Assembly: GCF_005117025.1 (NCBI RefSeq)
Contig: NZ_SWCO01000009.1
Coordinates: 62,001-126,000 of the forward strand
Length of the DNA stretch: 64,000 bases
Direction of reading: 5' to 3'
Source of the DNA: Alteromonas portus
GTDB taxonomy: Bacteria; Pseudomonadota; Gammaproteobacteria; Enterobacterales; Alteromonadaceae
A program made the translations under genes and the position numbers. The stretch's first letter is position 1. Each line of letters opens with the position of its first letter. The notes beneath the pieces were generated by a model. The model was not told the DNA's origin. It saw nothing but the letters and a program-made list of their open reading frames with translations, and made no database searches. Below are positions 47,907-58,500 of this stretch, in pieces.

Positions 47907-48914
47907 TTATAGGTGCTTGTGAAACCAGCTCACGATTTCGTTATTTGCCGCTTCTTTATTTTTGATAAGCCCATGACTGTCGTTAGGATACAACACCAGT
48001 TTATGAGGAATATTGTATCGGACTAGTTCAGAGGCGAAGTCTTCGGAATGTTTGACGGAAACCCGCTTGTCGGCAGTTCCGTGTAAAAGCAAAATTGGCA
48101 CATTTGGAGACAACTTATCAGCCCATTTTAGTACCGACCTTTTATCTAGTTCTTGTTGCTTATTTTCAAGATAGTTAGGAATTCGCTTTTCATACACTTT
48201 TTCCATTTCTGGACGATAGATTAAACCCTTAGCTAAATCCGTATTGCCAGCAATGGTAGCGATAGCTCTAATATTATTACTATGCTTTAGCGCCAAGTGT
48301 GTTTGCATACCACCTCGACTGGCTCCATACATACCAAGCCTATTCGAGTCAGCCCCACTTATCGCGGGTATCAAATCTAATAAGGCAGTAACATCTCTAA
48401 CATCTTTTCCACCAAACTCATCTAACGTATCAGACTTGGTATGTGTTCCCCTATATTGACTTCCGACGATAACAAAGCCCTCTTTTGCTATAGGGAATAA
48501 GTTATGCATCATCGAGCCAAAAACTACACCGCCAAAATTACCATTCCCACCACGATTATAGATAAGTACAGGGAGTTTTTTATCAGCCCCCTTTGGTTTG
48601 ATAACATACCCTTTAACCATGTGAGAATCGACTTCATATTCAAATGTGCTGCAGTCTAAACTACTCTTATAAAGGTCATATTTTTCTTGCGTAAACATTG
48701 AATCAAACCATGCAAGTTTTTTATTTACGGCCTCTTCGGTCTTTGTGCTTTTCTCGTATTTATTTTTCATTTGATTGCGCCAAGAACTATAGTCTGAAAA
48801 TATCCAGCTAAAGCAGCTACGTTCGTTTTTGACCTGCTCATGCTTGAGTAAATTCGATGCCGAAGATAAAAATGACGGTACTAGCAAGGAAACCAAAAGT
48901 AGGTATCTTTTCAT
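47907..48914 (-). CDS. Secreted S9-family (prolyl oligopeptidase type) hydrolase
   Basis: The protein has 335 residues from the ATG at 48914 (MKRYLLLVSLLVPSFLSSAS), with AAGGA upstream and a clear signal peptide. The catalytic serine is in GASRGGM, the aspartate region in HGTADKRVS, and the histidine in NDSHGL, as in S9 peptidases and related acyl hydrolases. No beta-propeller is present, so it is the catalytic domain alone. Peptidase or esterase activity cannot be told apart from sequence. Confidence 0.75.
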   Translation of the reverse strand: MKRYLLLVSLLVPSFLSSASNLLKHEQVKNERSCFSWIFSDYSSWRNQMKNKYEKSTKTEEAVNKKLAWFDSMFTQEKYDLYKSSLDCSTFEYEVDSHMVKGYVIKPKGADKKLPVLIYNRGGNGNFGGVVFGSMMHNLFPIAKEGFVIVGSQYRGTHTKSDTLDEFGGKDVRDVTALLDLIPAISGADSNRLGMYGASRGGMQTHLALKHSNNIRAIATIAGNTDLAKGLIYRPEMEKVYEKRIPNYLENKQQELDKRSVLKWADKLSPNVPILLLHGTADKRVSVKHSEDFASELVRYNIPHKLVLYPNDSHGLIKNKEAANNEIVSWFHKHL

Positions 48915-48997
48915 AACAAATCCTTTTTGTTTTGTATGAAGCATTCCATTATGTTTTAAATAGAAATTCAATTGTTATACAGGCACGTAAACCTTAG

Positions 48998-49222
48998 CCT
49001 ATAAAATATCAGCGAAGCAAATTTATAAAAGAAGTACTCTTTTTAAAGACGTTATATGGCCTTTATGTTGCCAATGTAGCTTTCTGCTCTGAGCTAGCAG
49101 TATGGAATGAGTTTTCGAATCTATGGTTGCTGGATAAAAGCAAGCGTATGCAATTCAATGAAGAATTGCCAAACCTATTTAACATGTTCAAGCTTAGTAA
49201 TTGTGTAACAATCAAAATTTAA
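48998..49222 (+). pseudogene. Start-less open frame, possible gene remnant
   Basis: A 74-codon frame runs from a TAG (48995-48997) to a TAA (49220-49222) and reads plausibly protein-like near ...YVANVAFCSELAVWNEF...NLFNMFKLSN. There is no ATG until residue 48 and no ribosome site. I do not recognise it. It may be a leftover of a gene cut when the island to the right inserted. Confidence 0.25.
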
Positions 49223-49236
49223 GTGTAAGAAATAAA

Positions 49237-49260
49237 AAACCCAGCTTTTACACTGGGTTT
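49237..49260 (-). terminator. Terminator at the left side of the accessory island
   Basis: AAACCCAG and CTGGGTTT form a perfect 8-bp stem. On the minus strand it is followed by a T-rich run (TTTTTTATTTC). It could end transcripts from the small gene at 49468-49713. The stretch 49261-49467 is very AT-rich and holds two weaker hairpins (AAAAGTG/CACTTTT and GTTAC/GTAAC) and no gene. Confidence 0.7.
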
Positions 49261-49467
49261 AGTCAAATCTTTTGATAAAAAGTGATTTATATTTACACTT
49301 TTAATTTATACGTAAGCTAGAACGGTAGTGCTCACAAACAAGTTTATATATTATCACTCAACACAAACTTTTTCAATATAATCAAGATTTTGAATTTATA
49401 AAGCGAGTTGGACGTTACGTTTTGTGTAACATTTTAAGCTCAAAGTTAGATATCTAGGCACGAAACG

Positions 49468-49713
49468 TTACAGGTTAGATGCGCTAGAACATTCGTGTTT
49501 TTTCACTTCAGCATCATGGATTTGGTCAAAATTGAGAGATAAGTCATACTTGCTGATGGCTTTGATATCAAATCGCCTACCATCAGTTAACTCGACTTGC
49601 GCCTCTTTGCCCAAGTGAAACTCTATGATTTCCTTAGATAAGTAAGCAAAGTAAGCGTTATCTGGTAGTTTGGCATTTGCTTTAGCGATACAAGTTATCT
49701 CATTGCAAGTCAT
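49468..49713 (-). CDS. Small hypothetical protein
   Basis: The protein has 81 residues from the ATG at 49713, with AGAGG eight bases upstream. It looks like a small folded soluble protein, with a predicted beta-rich middle (VELTDGRRFDIKAI) and three cysteines. I do not recognise the family. It is 81 bases downstream of the HAD-PRTase gene on the same strand, so it may be a third gene of that operon. Confidence 0.5.
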   Translation of the reverse strand: MTCNEITCIAKANAKLPDNAYFAYLSKEIIEFHLGKEAQVELTDGRRFDIKAISKYDLSLNFDQIHDAEVKKHECSSASNL

Positions 49714-49794
49714 CAATATAACCTCTAAGTAGTATTTATCTTAAACAGTATATTGCTGGGCTGAGATAATAGTTACTGTACATTTAGCCTGATT

Positions 49795-51033
49795 TTATTG
49801 AGGCCAATCCCAATTAACATATCGTGCCAAAGTACCACCTAGCTCGTTAGAAGCATCGTGGTCAACTAAGTAATGATGATAGTTGTAACTCTTCCCTGTC
49901 GGTACATCAGTAAAGTGATTTTCCTCGTAGGGGTTGAATTCACCCATATCCCCAATAGTCTGATAGTCTGTGTTTATAGTCTTTAGCCACGTAACGAGTA
50001 TCGTTTTAGCTCCAGTTTGCTCAATAAACTTTCTGCCTGAATCAAGCGATAGCCCTCCAGTACAGAAGTCATCAACCAACAGCACTGTTTTACCGCGCTT
50101 TACGGGTGGATTCGTGTAAACACCATTCTGATTCTTTTGGGGAGAGCGGTTTAGCTTGATAGTATTAATCTGAGTATGGTGATCAACAGCCTCTCTTCTT
50201 ATTCGCGCATGTTGTAGTTTTGTTGCTGTTGTATGCCGAATTATCAGGTCATGGAGGTAAGCTTTACGAAAGCACTTCCCAAAAGTTCTCAAATCATCAT
50301 CCATTTGCTGATTGCCATAACCTCGTTTGTGTCCTGGATAAGCAGTTACGTAATCAATACGTTGATGAATGCCCGTAAAGTATAGGCTTGTAACTAACGC
50401 TCCCAACCAAAAATCTACTTGTCCTCTCCCAAACTTAGCGGCTTCTCTCGCATGTTCAGAGTAATTCTTTAAGTCAGGTCGATACGTACTGAATGGAGCT
50501 AGTGCGTAATATTCAAAATCACCGTCAATAATTTCATGACTCCAGAAATGGTCTCTTAGACAGAGCGTGTCTATAAAACGGGCAACCTCTTTTGGTTCAC
50601 TAAACTCAAAGCCGTAGTCAGTGTTGTTATTGAACCAAGTGGCTCTTAGAAACAATAAACCACCATTTATGGAAGTTCGCATGTCATCGTCACTGCTTCC
50701 TAGATAGACAACCTCATTACTTTGCCACCCCATTTTTTTGAGAACGTATTCTGTGACTGCTTTTTGCGGTTTTGAAGGAACAGCAGAGTCTCTTACTCGC
50801 GTAATGATTTCTAAATCGTCAAATTTTTCTTCTAGCGCATCGTAGAGATCACGTTTCGAACCATCTTTACTAGTTAGTACTCTCGGCTGATTCGCCAACA
50901 AAACAGGCTTTATTCCCCTCAATTTGAGATACGCCATTAGTTTTTCAACTTCTGTGAACACTTGTTGATCGATGTCACCTTGATTCAGCAATGTGTCAAC
51001 TACGCTGAGAATAATTCCTTTTAACTTTGCCAT
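49795..51033 (-). CDS. HAD-like/phosphoribosyltransferase fusion protein, partner of DprA-like gene
   Basis: The protein has 412 residues. Residues 1-155 look like a HAD domain: motif II VLLANQ (44-49), Lys in SKPQK (87-91) and motif IV LGSSDDD (111-117). Motif I, normally DxDxT, reads ILSVVDTLL, so the catalytic aspartates appear lost. Residues about 215-390 form a type I phosphoribosyltransferase with the PRPP loop VLLVDDFCTGG (317-327). The start has AAGGAACTC upstream. The gene begins 13 bases after the DprA-like gene, so they are one operon. I infer a nucleotide-linked function, with the HAD part probably not a phosphatase. Confidence 0.75.
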   Translation of the reverse strand: MAKLKGIILSVVDTLLNQGDIDQQVFTEVEKLMAYLKLRGIKPVLLANQPRVLTSKDGSKRDLYDALEEKFDDLEIITRVRDSAVPSKPQKAVTEYVLKKMGWQSNEVVYLGSSDDDMRTSINGGLLFLRATWFNNNTDYGFEFSEPKEVARFIDTLCLRDHFWSHEIIDGDFEYYALAPFSTYRPDLKNYSEHAREAAKFGRGQVDFWLGALVTSLYFTGIHQRIDYVTAYPGHKRGYGNQQMDDDLRTFGKCFRKAYLHDLIIRHTTATKLQHARIRREAVDHHTQINTIKLNRSPQKNQNGVYTNPPVKRGKTVLLVDDFCTGGLSLDSGRKFIEQTGAKTILVTWLKTINTDYQTIGDMGEFNPYEENHFTDVPTGKSYNYHHYLVDHDASNELGGTLARYVNWDWPQ

Positions 51034-51046
51034 TCACTGAGTTCCT

Positions 51047-52072
51047 TTATAAATCGAGCTTGAACTGTTCTTTTTTGGGATTTACAGGTTCTGATGAAGT
51101 TTTTGGGGGCTTGTTTTCATCAACCAGCGACAGGATGTACTCTTCAACGTCAGCAGTTTGATGTGGCACTTGGAAGACCATTCCTTTTTGATAAGACTCT
51201 ATAAACTTCCTCTCTGGGTTGTTCTCATCAGAATCAGGTAAACAAAGCATCGCAATTAGCCTCCCATAGTCCTTTGCAAAATTCACAGTATGGGCAGTAC
51301 CGCTTTTTATCTTCCACTCTAAGGGGATCAAACAATCTGAAAGTGCAGCTTGAATTCTGTTGCGCTGCACGAAGTTACTTGCACTGTATGATTGTCCAAC
51401 TAGATACTCAGTTACGACCGTACCTCCATTAGCTAATATATCTGCCCTTAGAATCTCAGACCCTTTTGGAAAATTGGAGTCAATTCCCGTACCAAGAACT
51501 GCAACGGTAGGTATGCCAAACCGAAGAGATTCGTAGTGGACGCTTTGATCAATTCCTTCTGCTAATCCGCTGACAGTTACCAAATTTTTTTTATGTAGAA
51601 TGGAGTGAATATATTTACTCAGCCAATACCCATCTTGGCTACATTGTCTACTTCCAACCAAAGCTACAGACGCTTTGTTTAAATTCTCTAGTGAACCTTG
51701 AACAAATAACCATAAAGGGGGCTTATCTATAGCTCTTAATTTCTCTGGGAATAAAGATTCTTGACTAAAGACTACCTGAACTTTGTCTTTTGCCAGTTTT
51801 TTTAACAGACTAATACCGTCAGCCCATAGCTGTTGTTGAAATGCCTTCCAAGAATGTTCAACCTCGTGCAGCGTAGGTTCTAATTTTATTCGCAGTGTTT
51901 TTGCAAATTCATCAGCGCTGGAGTTCTTGATAAAGGCTTTGAGGCTATCAACATTCCGCACCAGTTTATGCAGAGTTTTGAACCCAACGCCATGCAGTGA
52001 TTGCAATGCACAAAATGCAACTCTCTCTGATTGCCAATACTCAATATCTTTTGTCTTATTATTTTCTGACAT
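51047..52072 (-). CDS. DprA/Smf-like SLOG-domain protein
   Basis: The protein has 341 residues from the ATG at 52072. It has an N-terminal helix-hairpin-helix region (SLHGVGFKTLHKL, 25-37). The DprA Rossmann core follows: VALVGSRQCS (136-145), VSGLAEGID (167-175), VAVLGTGID (190-198), and ASNFVQRNRI (231-240). The C-terminal winged helix of housekeeping DprA is missing and replaced by a polar tail. Classical DprA loads RecA on incoming DNA. This copy sits beside a HAD-PRTase and a restriction system, so a defence or nucleotide-sensing role is more likely than natural transformation. It diverges from hsdM across a 214-base promoter gap. Confidence 0.8.
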   Translation of the reverse strand: MSENNKTKDIEYWQSERVAFCALQSLHGVGFKTLHKLVRNVDSLKAFIKNSSADEFAKTLRIKLEPTLHEVEHSWKAFQQQLWADGISLLKKLAKDKVQVVFSQESLFPEKLRAIDKPPLWLFVQGSLENLNKASVALVGSRQCSQDGYWLSKYIHSILHKKNLVTVSGLAEGIDQSVHYESLRFGIPTVAVLGTGIDSNFPKGSEILRADILANGGTVVTEYLVGQSYSASNFVQRNRIQAALSDCLIPLEWKIKSGTAHTVNFAKDYGRLIAMLCLPDSDENNPERKFIESYQKGMVFQVPHQTADVEEYILSLVDENKPPKTSSEPVNPKKEQFKLDL

Positions 52073-52286
52073 CGCGTTCCAATTGCTGCAAAAGCACATC
52101 CATTGACCGTATTTTAGGGGTAACACGCCCCTGATTCGAATGTATTTTATCTGCTTACAGGTTACACTTTATCTTATTAAATTCCCATAATATATCTGCA
52201 AGTTGCTCAGTGGTATCAGCGGGTTATATAAAAAACTCGCTATACGTAAGCAACCTTACCAGTGACACAAAATAAGTGAAAAGAAC

Positions 52287-54275
52287 ATGGAAAGCATTAA
52301 AAAAACAGAAGTATCAGATTTATCTAACTTTATCTGGAACGTGGCTGATGCCCTTTGGGGTGATTTCACTCACTCTGACTTTGACAGAATCATCCTCCCT
52401 TTCCTACTTCTTAGAAGGCTAGAATGCGTTCTAGCTCCGACCAAAGAAGACGTTCTCCAAGCATATGAAGAAGATAAGGACACTGGTGTTGATCTTGAGC
52501 TAATCCTCCCGCTGGAGTCAGGTAAGCAATTTTATAATACTAGTCAGTACTCGCTTGAGACAATTGGCAGCACTAACACCAAAGCCAACCTAGAGCAGTA
52601 CATTAGTTGCTTCTCTTCAAATGTTAGAACTATCTTCGATGAATACAATTTCATCAACACTATCAACGAACTCGATAACGCAAAACTTCTTTACTACATC
52701 ACAAACAAGTTTGCTGCTTTAGATCTTAGTCCAGAGACTGTATCTGATCGTGTTATGTCTAATACCTATGAGCAACTTATTCGTGATTTTGCTGCATCTG
52801 TTAATCAGAAGGCAGGAGAGTTCATGTCTCCCAGGGATGCGGTTCATTTAACAACACTACTAGTTTTGAATGCTGATGAAGAAATCTTTACTGAAAGTGG
52901 TGTTATTAGAACAATTTACGACCCAACGTGCGGTACGGGTGGGTTCCTCTTTGATGCAATTAATGAAATAAAATCAAGAGGCTCAACGGCTAAACTTGTC
53001 CCATACGGACAGGAACTTAACCCTAAAACCCATGCCATTGCATTAACGTCTTTGCTTATTCAAGACTTTGACATTACCAATATTAAACAAGGTAATACCC
53101 TAAGTGACGATAAGCTGAGTGGGAAACTGTTTAATTACGGTGTAGCTAATCCGCCTTTTGGCATCAAGTGGGACAAGGTGAAACAAGCTGTTGTACAAGA
53201 ACATGAAAGTCTTGGTTTTGCAGGAAGATTTGGTGCTGGCCTACCTCGCGTTGGTGACGGTTCAATGCTTTTCCTTATGCACCTCGTGGCGAAAATGGAA
53301 CGTCCTGAAAACGGTGGTGGTCGTGTAGGTATTATATTATCTGGTTCGCCTCTATTCACTGGTGATGCTGGCTCAGGTGAATCTGAGATTAGAAGATGGT
53401 TACTTGAAAATGATTATGTTGAAGCAATCCTAGCACTACCAAATGATATGTTCTTCAACACTGGTATCGGTACGTATATCTGGATTCTTTCCAATAAAAA
53501 AGCTGAAGAACGCAAAGGTAAAGTACAGTTACTGAATCTTACTGATACTTGGACTCAGATGAGAAAATCAGAGGGTAGTAAACGTAAGTTCATCTCTCGT
53601 GAACAGATGGAAGAAATTGTTAGAGAATATGACTTGTTTGAAAATTCATCATCTAAGAACGTTAAAGTATTCAATACCACTGACTTTGCCTATAGAAAAG
53701 TAGCTATAAAACGTCCTTTAAGAGCAAAAATCGTTATAACGGAAGAAAAGATACAAACCCTTAAAGATGTTGCAGCGTTCAAAAAACTCAAAGAGCCACA
53801 ACAAACTACATGGCTAGAGTTGCTTCCAACGCTCATGGGTACACATGACTATGAATATTTCTATGAGTTAGTTAAGCAAAAAAATGGTGAGGAAGGCTTT
53901 GGCAAAACAAGCAAAGCCAATGGCAACATGTTTACTGCTCACTTTATGGTACGTGATGAAGATGCAGATCCTGTATTGGACAACAAAGGCAATGTAGTAC
54001 CAGATACTTCGCTTAACGATTCAGAATCCATTCCATTTGATAAAGACGTTGAAGAATACTTTCAAGAAGAAGTTTTACCTCATGTACATGATGCTTTTAT
54101 TGACTACTCAGTACGTGATTCAAAGGATGGAGAGGTAGGTATTGTCGGTTATGAAATCAATTTTAACCGTTACTTCTACGAGTACACACCACCAAGACCA
54201 TTAGCTGATATCGATAATGACCTGAAAGCGTGTGAAGCAAGAATTCAAGCGTTGCTTCAGGAGGTGGCTGAATGA
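52287..54275 (+). CDS. hsdM: Type I restriction-modification DNA methyltransferase HsdM
   Basis: The protein has 662 residues. It has the N-terminal HsdM helical domain (about 10-165), the SAM-binding motif PTCGTGGF (213-220) and the catalytic NPPF (288-291), which marks an N6-adenine methyltransferase. The C-terminal part (about 430-660) is longer than in the EcoKI enzyme (529 residues) and is helical and charged. It is the first gene of an M-S-R operon and overlaps hsdS by 4 bases. The 214 bases upstream are shared with the divergent DprA-like gene. Confidence 0.94.
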   Translation: MESIKKTEVSDLSNFIWNVADALWGDFTHSDFDRIILPFLLLRRLECVLAPTKEDVLQAYEEDKDTGVDLELILPLESGKQFYNTSQYSLETIGSTNTKANLEQYISCFSSNVRTIFDEYNFINTINELDNAKLLYYITNKFAALDLSPETVSDRVMSNTYEQLIRDFAASVNQKAGEFMSPRDAVHLTTLLVLNADEEIFTESGVIRTIYDPTCGTGGFLFDAINEIKSRGSTAKLVPYGQELNPKTHAIALTSLLIQDFDITNIKQGNTLSDDKLSGKLFNYGVANPPFGIKWDKVKQAVVQEHESLGFAGRFGAGLPRVGDGSMLFLMHLVAKMERPENGGGRVGIILSGSPLFTGDAGSGESEIRRWLLENDYVEAILALPNDMFFNTGIGTYIWILSNKKAEERKGKVQLLNLTDTWTQMRKSEGSKRKFISREQMEEIVREYDLFENSSSKNVKVFNTTDFAYRKVAIKRPLRAKIVITEEKIQTLKDVAAFKKLKEPQQTTWLELLPTLMGTHDYEYFYELVKQKNGEEGFGKTSKANGNMFTAHFMVRDEDADPVLDNKGNVVPDTSLNDSESIPFDKDVEEYFQEEVLPHVHDAFIDYSVRDSKDGEVGIVGYEINFNRYFYEYTPPRPLADIDNDLKACEARIQALLQEVAE

Positions 54276-55537
54276 TGAAAGCTTATCCTGAATACAAGGA
54301 TTCTGGTATTGAATGGTTAGGTCAAATTCCTAGAGGCTGGAAAACAAGAAGACTTAAGTATTTATGTAACCTAGAGACTGGAAATAGAGACACACAAGAC
54401 GCAAACCCTGATGGTGAATACGACTTTTTTGTTCGTGCTCAGAAGGTGGAGAAAATAGATTCATATACACATGAATGCGAGGCAGTCTTGACCGCTGGTG
54501 ATGGAGTCGGAGTTGGCAAGGTATTTCATTATACGACTGACAAGTTTAGCTTTCATCAACGTGTATATATGATGAACAAATTCAAGGAAGTTGAAGGTAG
54601 ATACTTTTACTATTATCTATCAACTTTGTTTGCACGAGTGGCTTTAGATGGCGGTGCAAAATCTACAGTAGACTCACTGAGAATGCCTGTATTCAATAAT
54701 TTTACATTTACCTATCCATCTATAGGAGAGCAACAGTCGATCCTTAAGTTCTTGGATTCAGAAATAAGGAAGATCAACTCACTAGTCCACGAAAAAGAAT
54801 CCTTCATCAAGCTTCTCCAAGAAAAACGCCAAGCTCTGATATCTCATGCTGTAACCAAAGGTTTAGATGACAATGTGACGATGAAGCCTAGTGGGGTTGA
54901 TTGGATTGGGGATATTCCTGAGCATTGGGATTGTTCATTTATCAAACGTTTTTGTATGAAAATTACTGATGGTGCTCATATATCTCCAGATACTGAAAAT
55001 GGAATACATCACTTTATTTCCATTCGTGATATCAAGAATGACAGAATTGACTTTCAAAACTCATTGCTGACATCAGAAGAAAACTATAATTACCTAATAA
55101 AAACAGGGTGTAAACCAGAAGACGGAGATGTACTCTTCAGCAAAGATGGAACTATTGGAAAATCAGTAGTTGTGCCTGAAGGAAAAGATTTTGTAGTAGC
55201 TTCGTCTCTTATAATTATGAAGGTTGATAAGAAGAGATTGGTTCCTGAATTTCTCGATTTTCTGTGTAAATCAAATCCTGTTCAAGAGCAAGTTAATAAC
55301 TTTGTCAGAGGCGCAGCGTTAAAAAGGTTGTCTATCACAAATATTCTCAAAATATTTGGCTGCTTTCCACCGTTCGATGAACAGAAAGAAATAGTAAGCA
55401 CTTTAAAGAATAAGCTATCAAAATTGGATTCTTTGATTAAAGAAACTCGGTCTAGTATTAAACTACTCAAAGAACACCGCACAGCCCTAATCAGCGCAGC
55501 AGTAACAGGGAAAATCGATGTCAGGGAGGAAGTATAA
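54272..55537 (+). CDS. hsdS: Type I restriction-modification specificity subunit HsdS
   Basis: The protein has 421 residues with two target-recognition domains in the usual tandem. Each begins with a similar block (SGIEWLGQIPRGW near 11-23, SGVDWIGDIPEHW near 207-219) and ends with a coiled-coil arm (LLQEKRQALISHAVTKGL and LLKEHRTALISAAVTGKI). It sets the bipartite DNA site methylated by HsdM and cut by HsdR. The stop overlaps the hsdR start by one base (TAATG), and GGAGG lies just upstream. Confidence 0.94.
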   Translation: MMKAYPEYKDSGIEWLGQIPRGWKTRRLKYLCNLETGNRDTQDANPDGEYDFFVRAQKVEKIDSYTHECEAVLTAGDGVGVGKVFHYTTDKFSFHQRVYMMNKFKEVEGRYFYYYLSTLFARVALDGGAKSTVDSLRMPVFNNFTFTYPSIGEQQSILKFLDSEIRKINSLVHEKESFIKLLQEKRQALISHAVTKGLDDNVTMKPSGVDWIGDIPEHWDCSFIKRFCMKITDGAHISPDTENGIHHFISIRDIKNDRIDFQNSLLTSEENYNYLIKTGCKPEDGDVLFSKDGTIGKSVVVPEGKDFVVASSLIIMKVDKKRLVPEFLDFLCKSNPVQEQVNNFVRGAALKRLSITNILKIFGCFPPFDEQKEIVSTLKNKLSKLDSLIKETRSSIKLLKEHRTALISAAVTGKIDVREEV

Positions 55538-58500
55538 TGGCAGCACATAATGAAATTCACTTTGAAAGCTATATCGCTGAGAAGCTTGTAAAAGAATCAG
55601 GGTGGGTTGAAGGCCATCCTAGTAAGTATGACAAGGAACGTGCTCTATACACCGAAGATGTGATCTCTTGGGTAAAGAAATCCAACCCTGAAGCTTGGGA
55701 AAAGCTTAAAAGAAATAACGGTAAAGATACAGAAAGAGTAGTTCTAGACCGCTTAGTAAAAGATCTTGCCCACAAGAACAATGGCACTATGAAGGTGCTC
55801 AGAGAAGGGTTCAACGTGGCAGGTGCTGGCGGTAAAATTCTGATGAGTCAAAAAGCTCCTGAAGATGACCGTAATCCTAAAGAATCTGAAAAGTATAGAA
55901 ATAATATCCTCAGAGTAGTCCGTCAGGTTCAATACAATCCAACCCGAAAGTGGTCAATCGATCTAGTCTTTTTCATAAACGGAATCCCTGTAGCTACCGT
56001 TGAAGTTAAGACAGTAAACACCCAAGGCATGGAAGATGCCATCGAGCAATACAAAAAAGATCGCTTACCTACATTCAACGGAAGGCCAGAACCATTACTG
56101 ACCTTTAAACGTGGTGCAGTAGTTCATTTCGCCCTTACCGAAGACGAAATCCAAATGACCACGAGGTTAAATGAAGAAAATACTTTTTTCTTACCATTTA
56201 ATAAAGGGAACAATGGTCGTGCTGGAAACGTACCAAGAACAGATGATTACGCCACAGCCTATTTCTGGGAAGAGGTTTGCCAGTTTGACAACTGGTTAAG
56301 AATCTTCCACAACTTTGTATATATCGAAAAATCCACCAAAGTCGATAAGTTCGGTATTCCTCAACCTAAAGAAGTTCAAATTTTTCCTAGATATCACCAG
56401 CTTGAAGCTGTAAACAAGATGATTGCTGATGCTAAGGAAAATGGTGCAGGTATGCAGTACCTTTGTGAACATTCAGCAGGTTCAGGTAAAACAAGTACCA
56501 TAGCCTGGACAGCACATGATCTCACAAAACTAAGAGAAGAGAGCGGCAAAGCAATTTTCAACTCAGTGATTATTGTTACTGACAGAACGGTTCTCGATTC
56601 TCAGATTCAAGAAGCTGTTCAGCAAATTGACCATCAATTCGGCATGATCGCGGCAATTGATAAAGTTAAATCAAACAAACCAAAGAGTAAGCAACTGGCT
56701 GAAGCTCTTGTTAACGGTACACCAATCATCATAGTTACCATTCAAACCTTCCCGTTTGCTATCGAAGCAATAGTGAAAGAGAAGAGTCTTGCTGAACGTA
56801 ACTTTGCAGTAATTATTGATGAGGCGCACAGTTCTCAAACGGGTAATACTGCCCAAGGACTAAGAGCAGCATTGTCTTTGAAGTCCAAAGAAGATCTTGC
56901 AAAAATGACAGTTGAAGAGCTTCTATTAGAGATGCAGAGTTCAAGAGTTCAGCCAAAGAACATAAGTCATTTTGCATTCACAGCTACACCAAAGCATTCA
57001 ACAATGACGCTGTTTGGTCGTCCTGAAAAAGAAGATGAGCCTATCTCTAAAGACAATAAGCCAAAATCCTTTCACCGATACACACAGAGACAAGCAATTG
57101 AAGAGGGCTTCATTCTTGACGTTCTCCAAAATTATACGCCATACACAACAGCCTACCGTCTAGGGAGTATGATTGACCTTAGTGACAAACGTGTAGACAA
57201 GAAAATGGCTCGTAGAGCTTTAGGAAGATGGCAATCACTTCACCCAACTAATCCAGCACAGAAAATTGAATTCATAGTCAAACATTTTCAGTCAACGGTT
57301 ATGGAACTGCTAAACGGTGAAGCAAAAGCAATGGTAGTTACCTCTGGTCGTCCACAGGCTGTTAAATACAAAATGGCGTTTGATGCATATATCAAAAAGC
57401 ACAATCTTGAAGGTATCAAAGCGTTAGTTGCATTTTCAGGAAAAGTGAAAGGTACTGAATTAGGTGATGATGACGGTACGTATCTCATTGATTACGACAA
57501 AGAGTATACCGAATACAACATGAACCCTGATATCGGTAGTAAAGACATTAGAAGTGCTTTCGAAGAGTCCGATTATAAAGTCATGTTGGTCGCTAACAAG
57601 TTCCAGACAGGCTTTAATCAGCCTAAGCTAGTGGCGATGTACCTTGATAAGAAGATCAGCGGTGTGGAAGCCGTACAGACGCTCTCAAGGCTAAATAGAA
57701 CATATCCAGGAAAGGATACTACTTACGTAATCGATTTTGCCAACGAGCCTGAAAACATTTTAGCTGCTTTTAAAATGTATGATGAAGGCGCTGAAATGCA
57801 GGATATTCAAGACATTCATGTTGTATACGATATGAAATCTGAGCTTGATGCTGAAAACATCTACCATTCTGAAGACCTAGAAAAATTCAAACAGGCTAAT
57901 ATCGCTTTGTTCCGCAAGGTTCAGAAAGGCGAGCACTTACATAAAAAATTGTATACTGCTACCCAAAGACCAACAGATGTATTCAATTCAAAACTTAAGC
58001 AAGTTAAAGAAGCCATAAAGCATTGGGAAGCAGCATACGATAAAGCTCTCAAAGCAGGTGACACTCAGAAACAAGAAGAGACTGATGCCATGCGCTCACA
58101 GTATGTGAAAGAGCGTGAAGGCATGATGATGTTCAAATCAAACCTTTCCAAGTTTGTAAGAACATACAACTACATAGCCCAACTTATTGAACTAAGTGAT
58201 CCTGACTTAGAGAATTTTGCTAATTTTGCAAAGCTATTTGCCAAAAGGTTAGATGGAGTCTCACCTGAGCAAGTTGATCTGACTGGTTTAGTTCTTACTG
58301 GTTATAAAATCGACAGGGTTAGAGACCCCAAAGAACCTGAAGAGCCAGATACGCTGAAGCCTATAGACCCTTCAAGACCAAGTGGCCCACCAGATAGAGA
58401 AAAAGAATTTCTGGCAGATCTTCTCAAGAGAATGAACGAGCTATGCGGTGACATCTTTAGTGATCAAGATGAGCAGCTACATTATCTCAGGCATATAGCT

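Noticed and set aside
47683..47922. 79-codon plus-strand frame with a hydrophobic middle
   Set aside because: No ribosome site, overlaps the end of the S9 gene on the other strand, and matches nothing I know.
51047..52072. Housekeeping competence gene dprA
   Set aside because: The winged helix is missing and the neighbours are defence genes, so a competence role is less likely, though it is not excluded.
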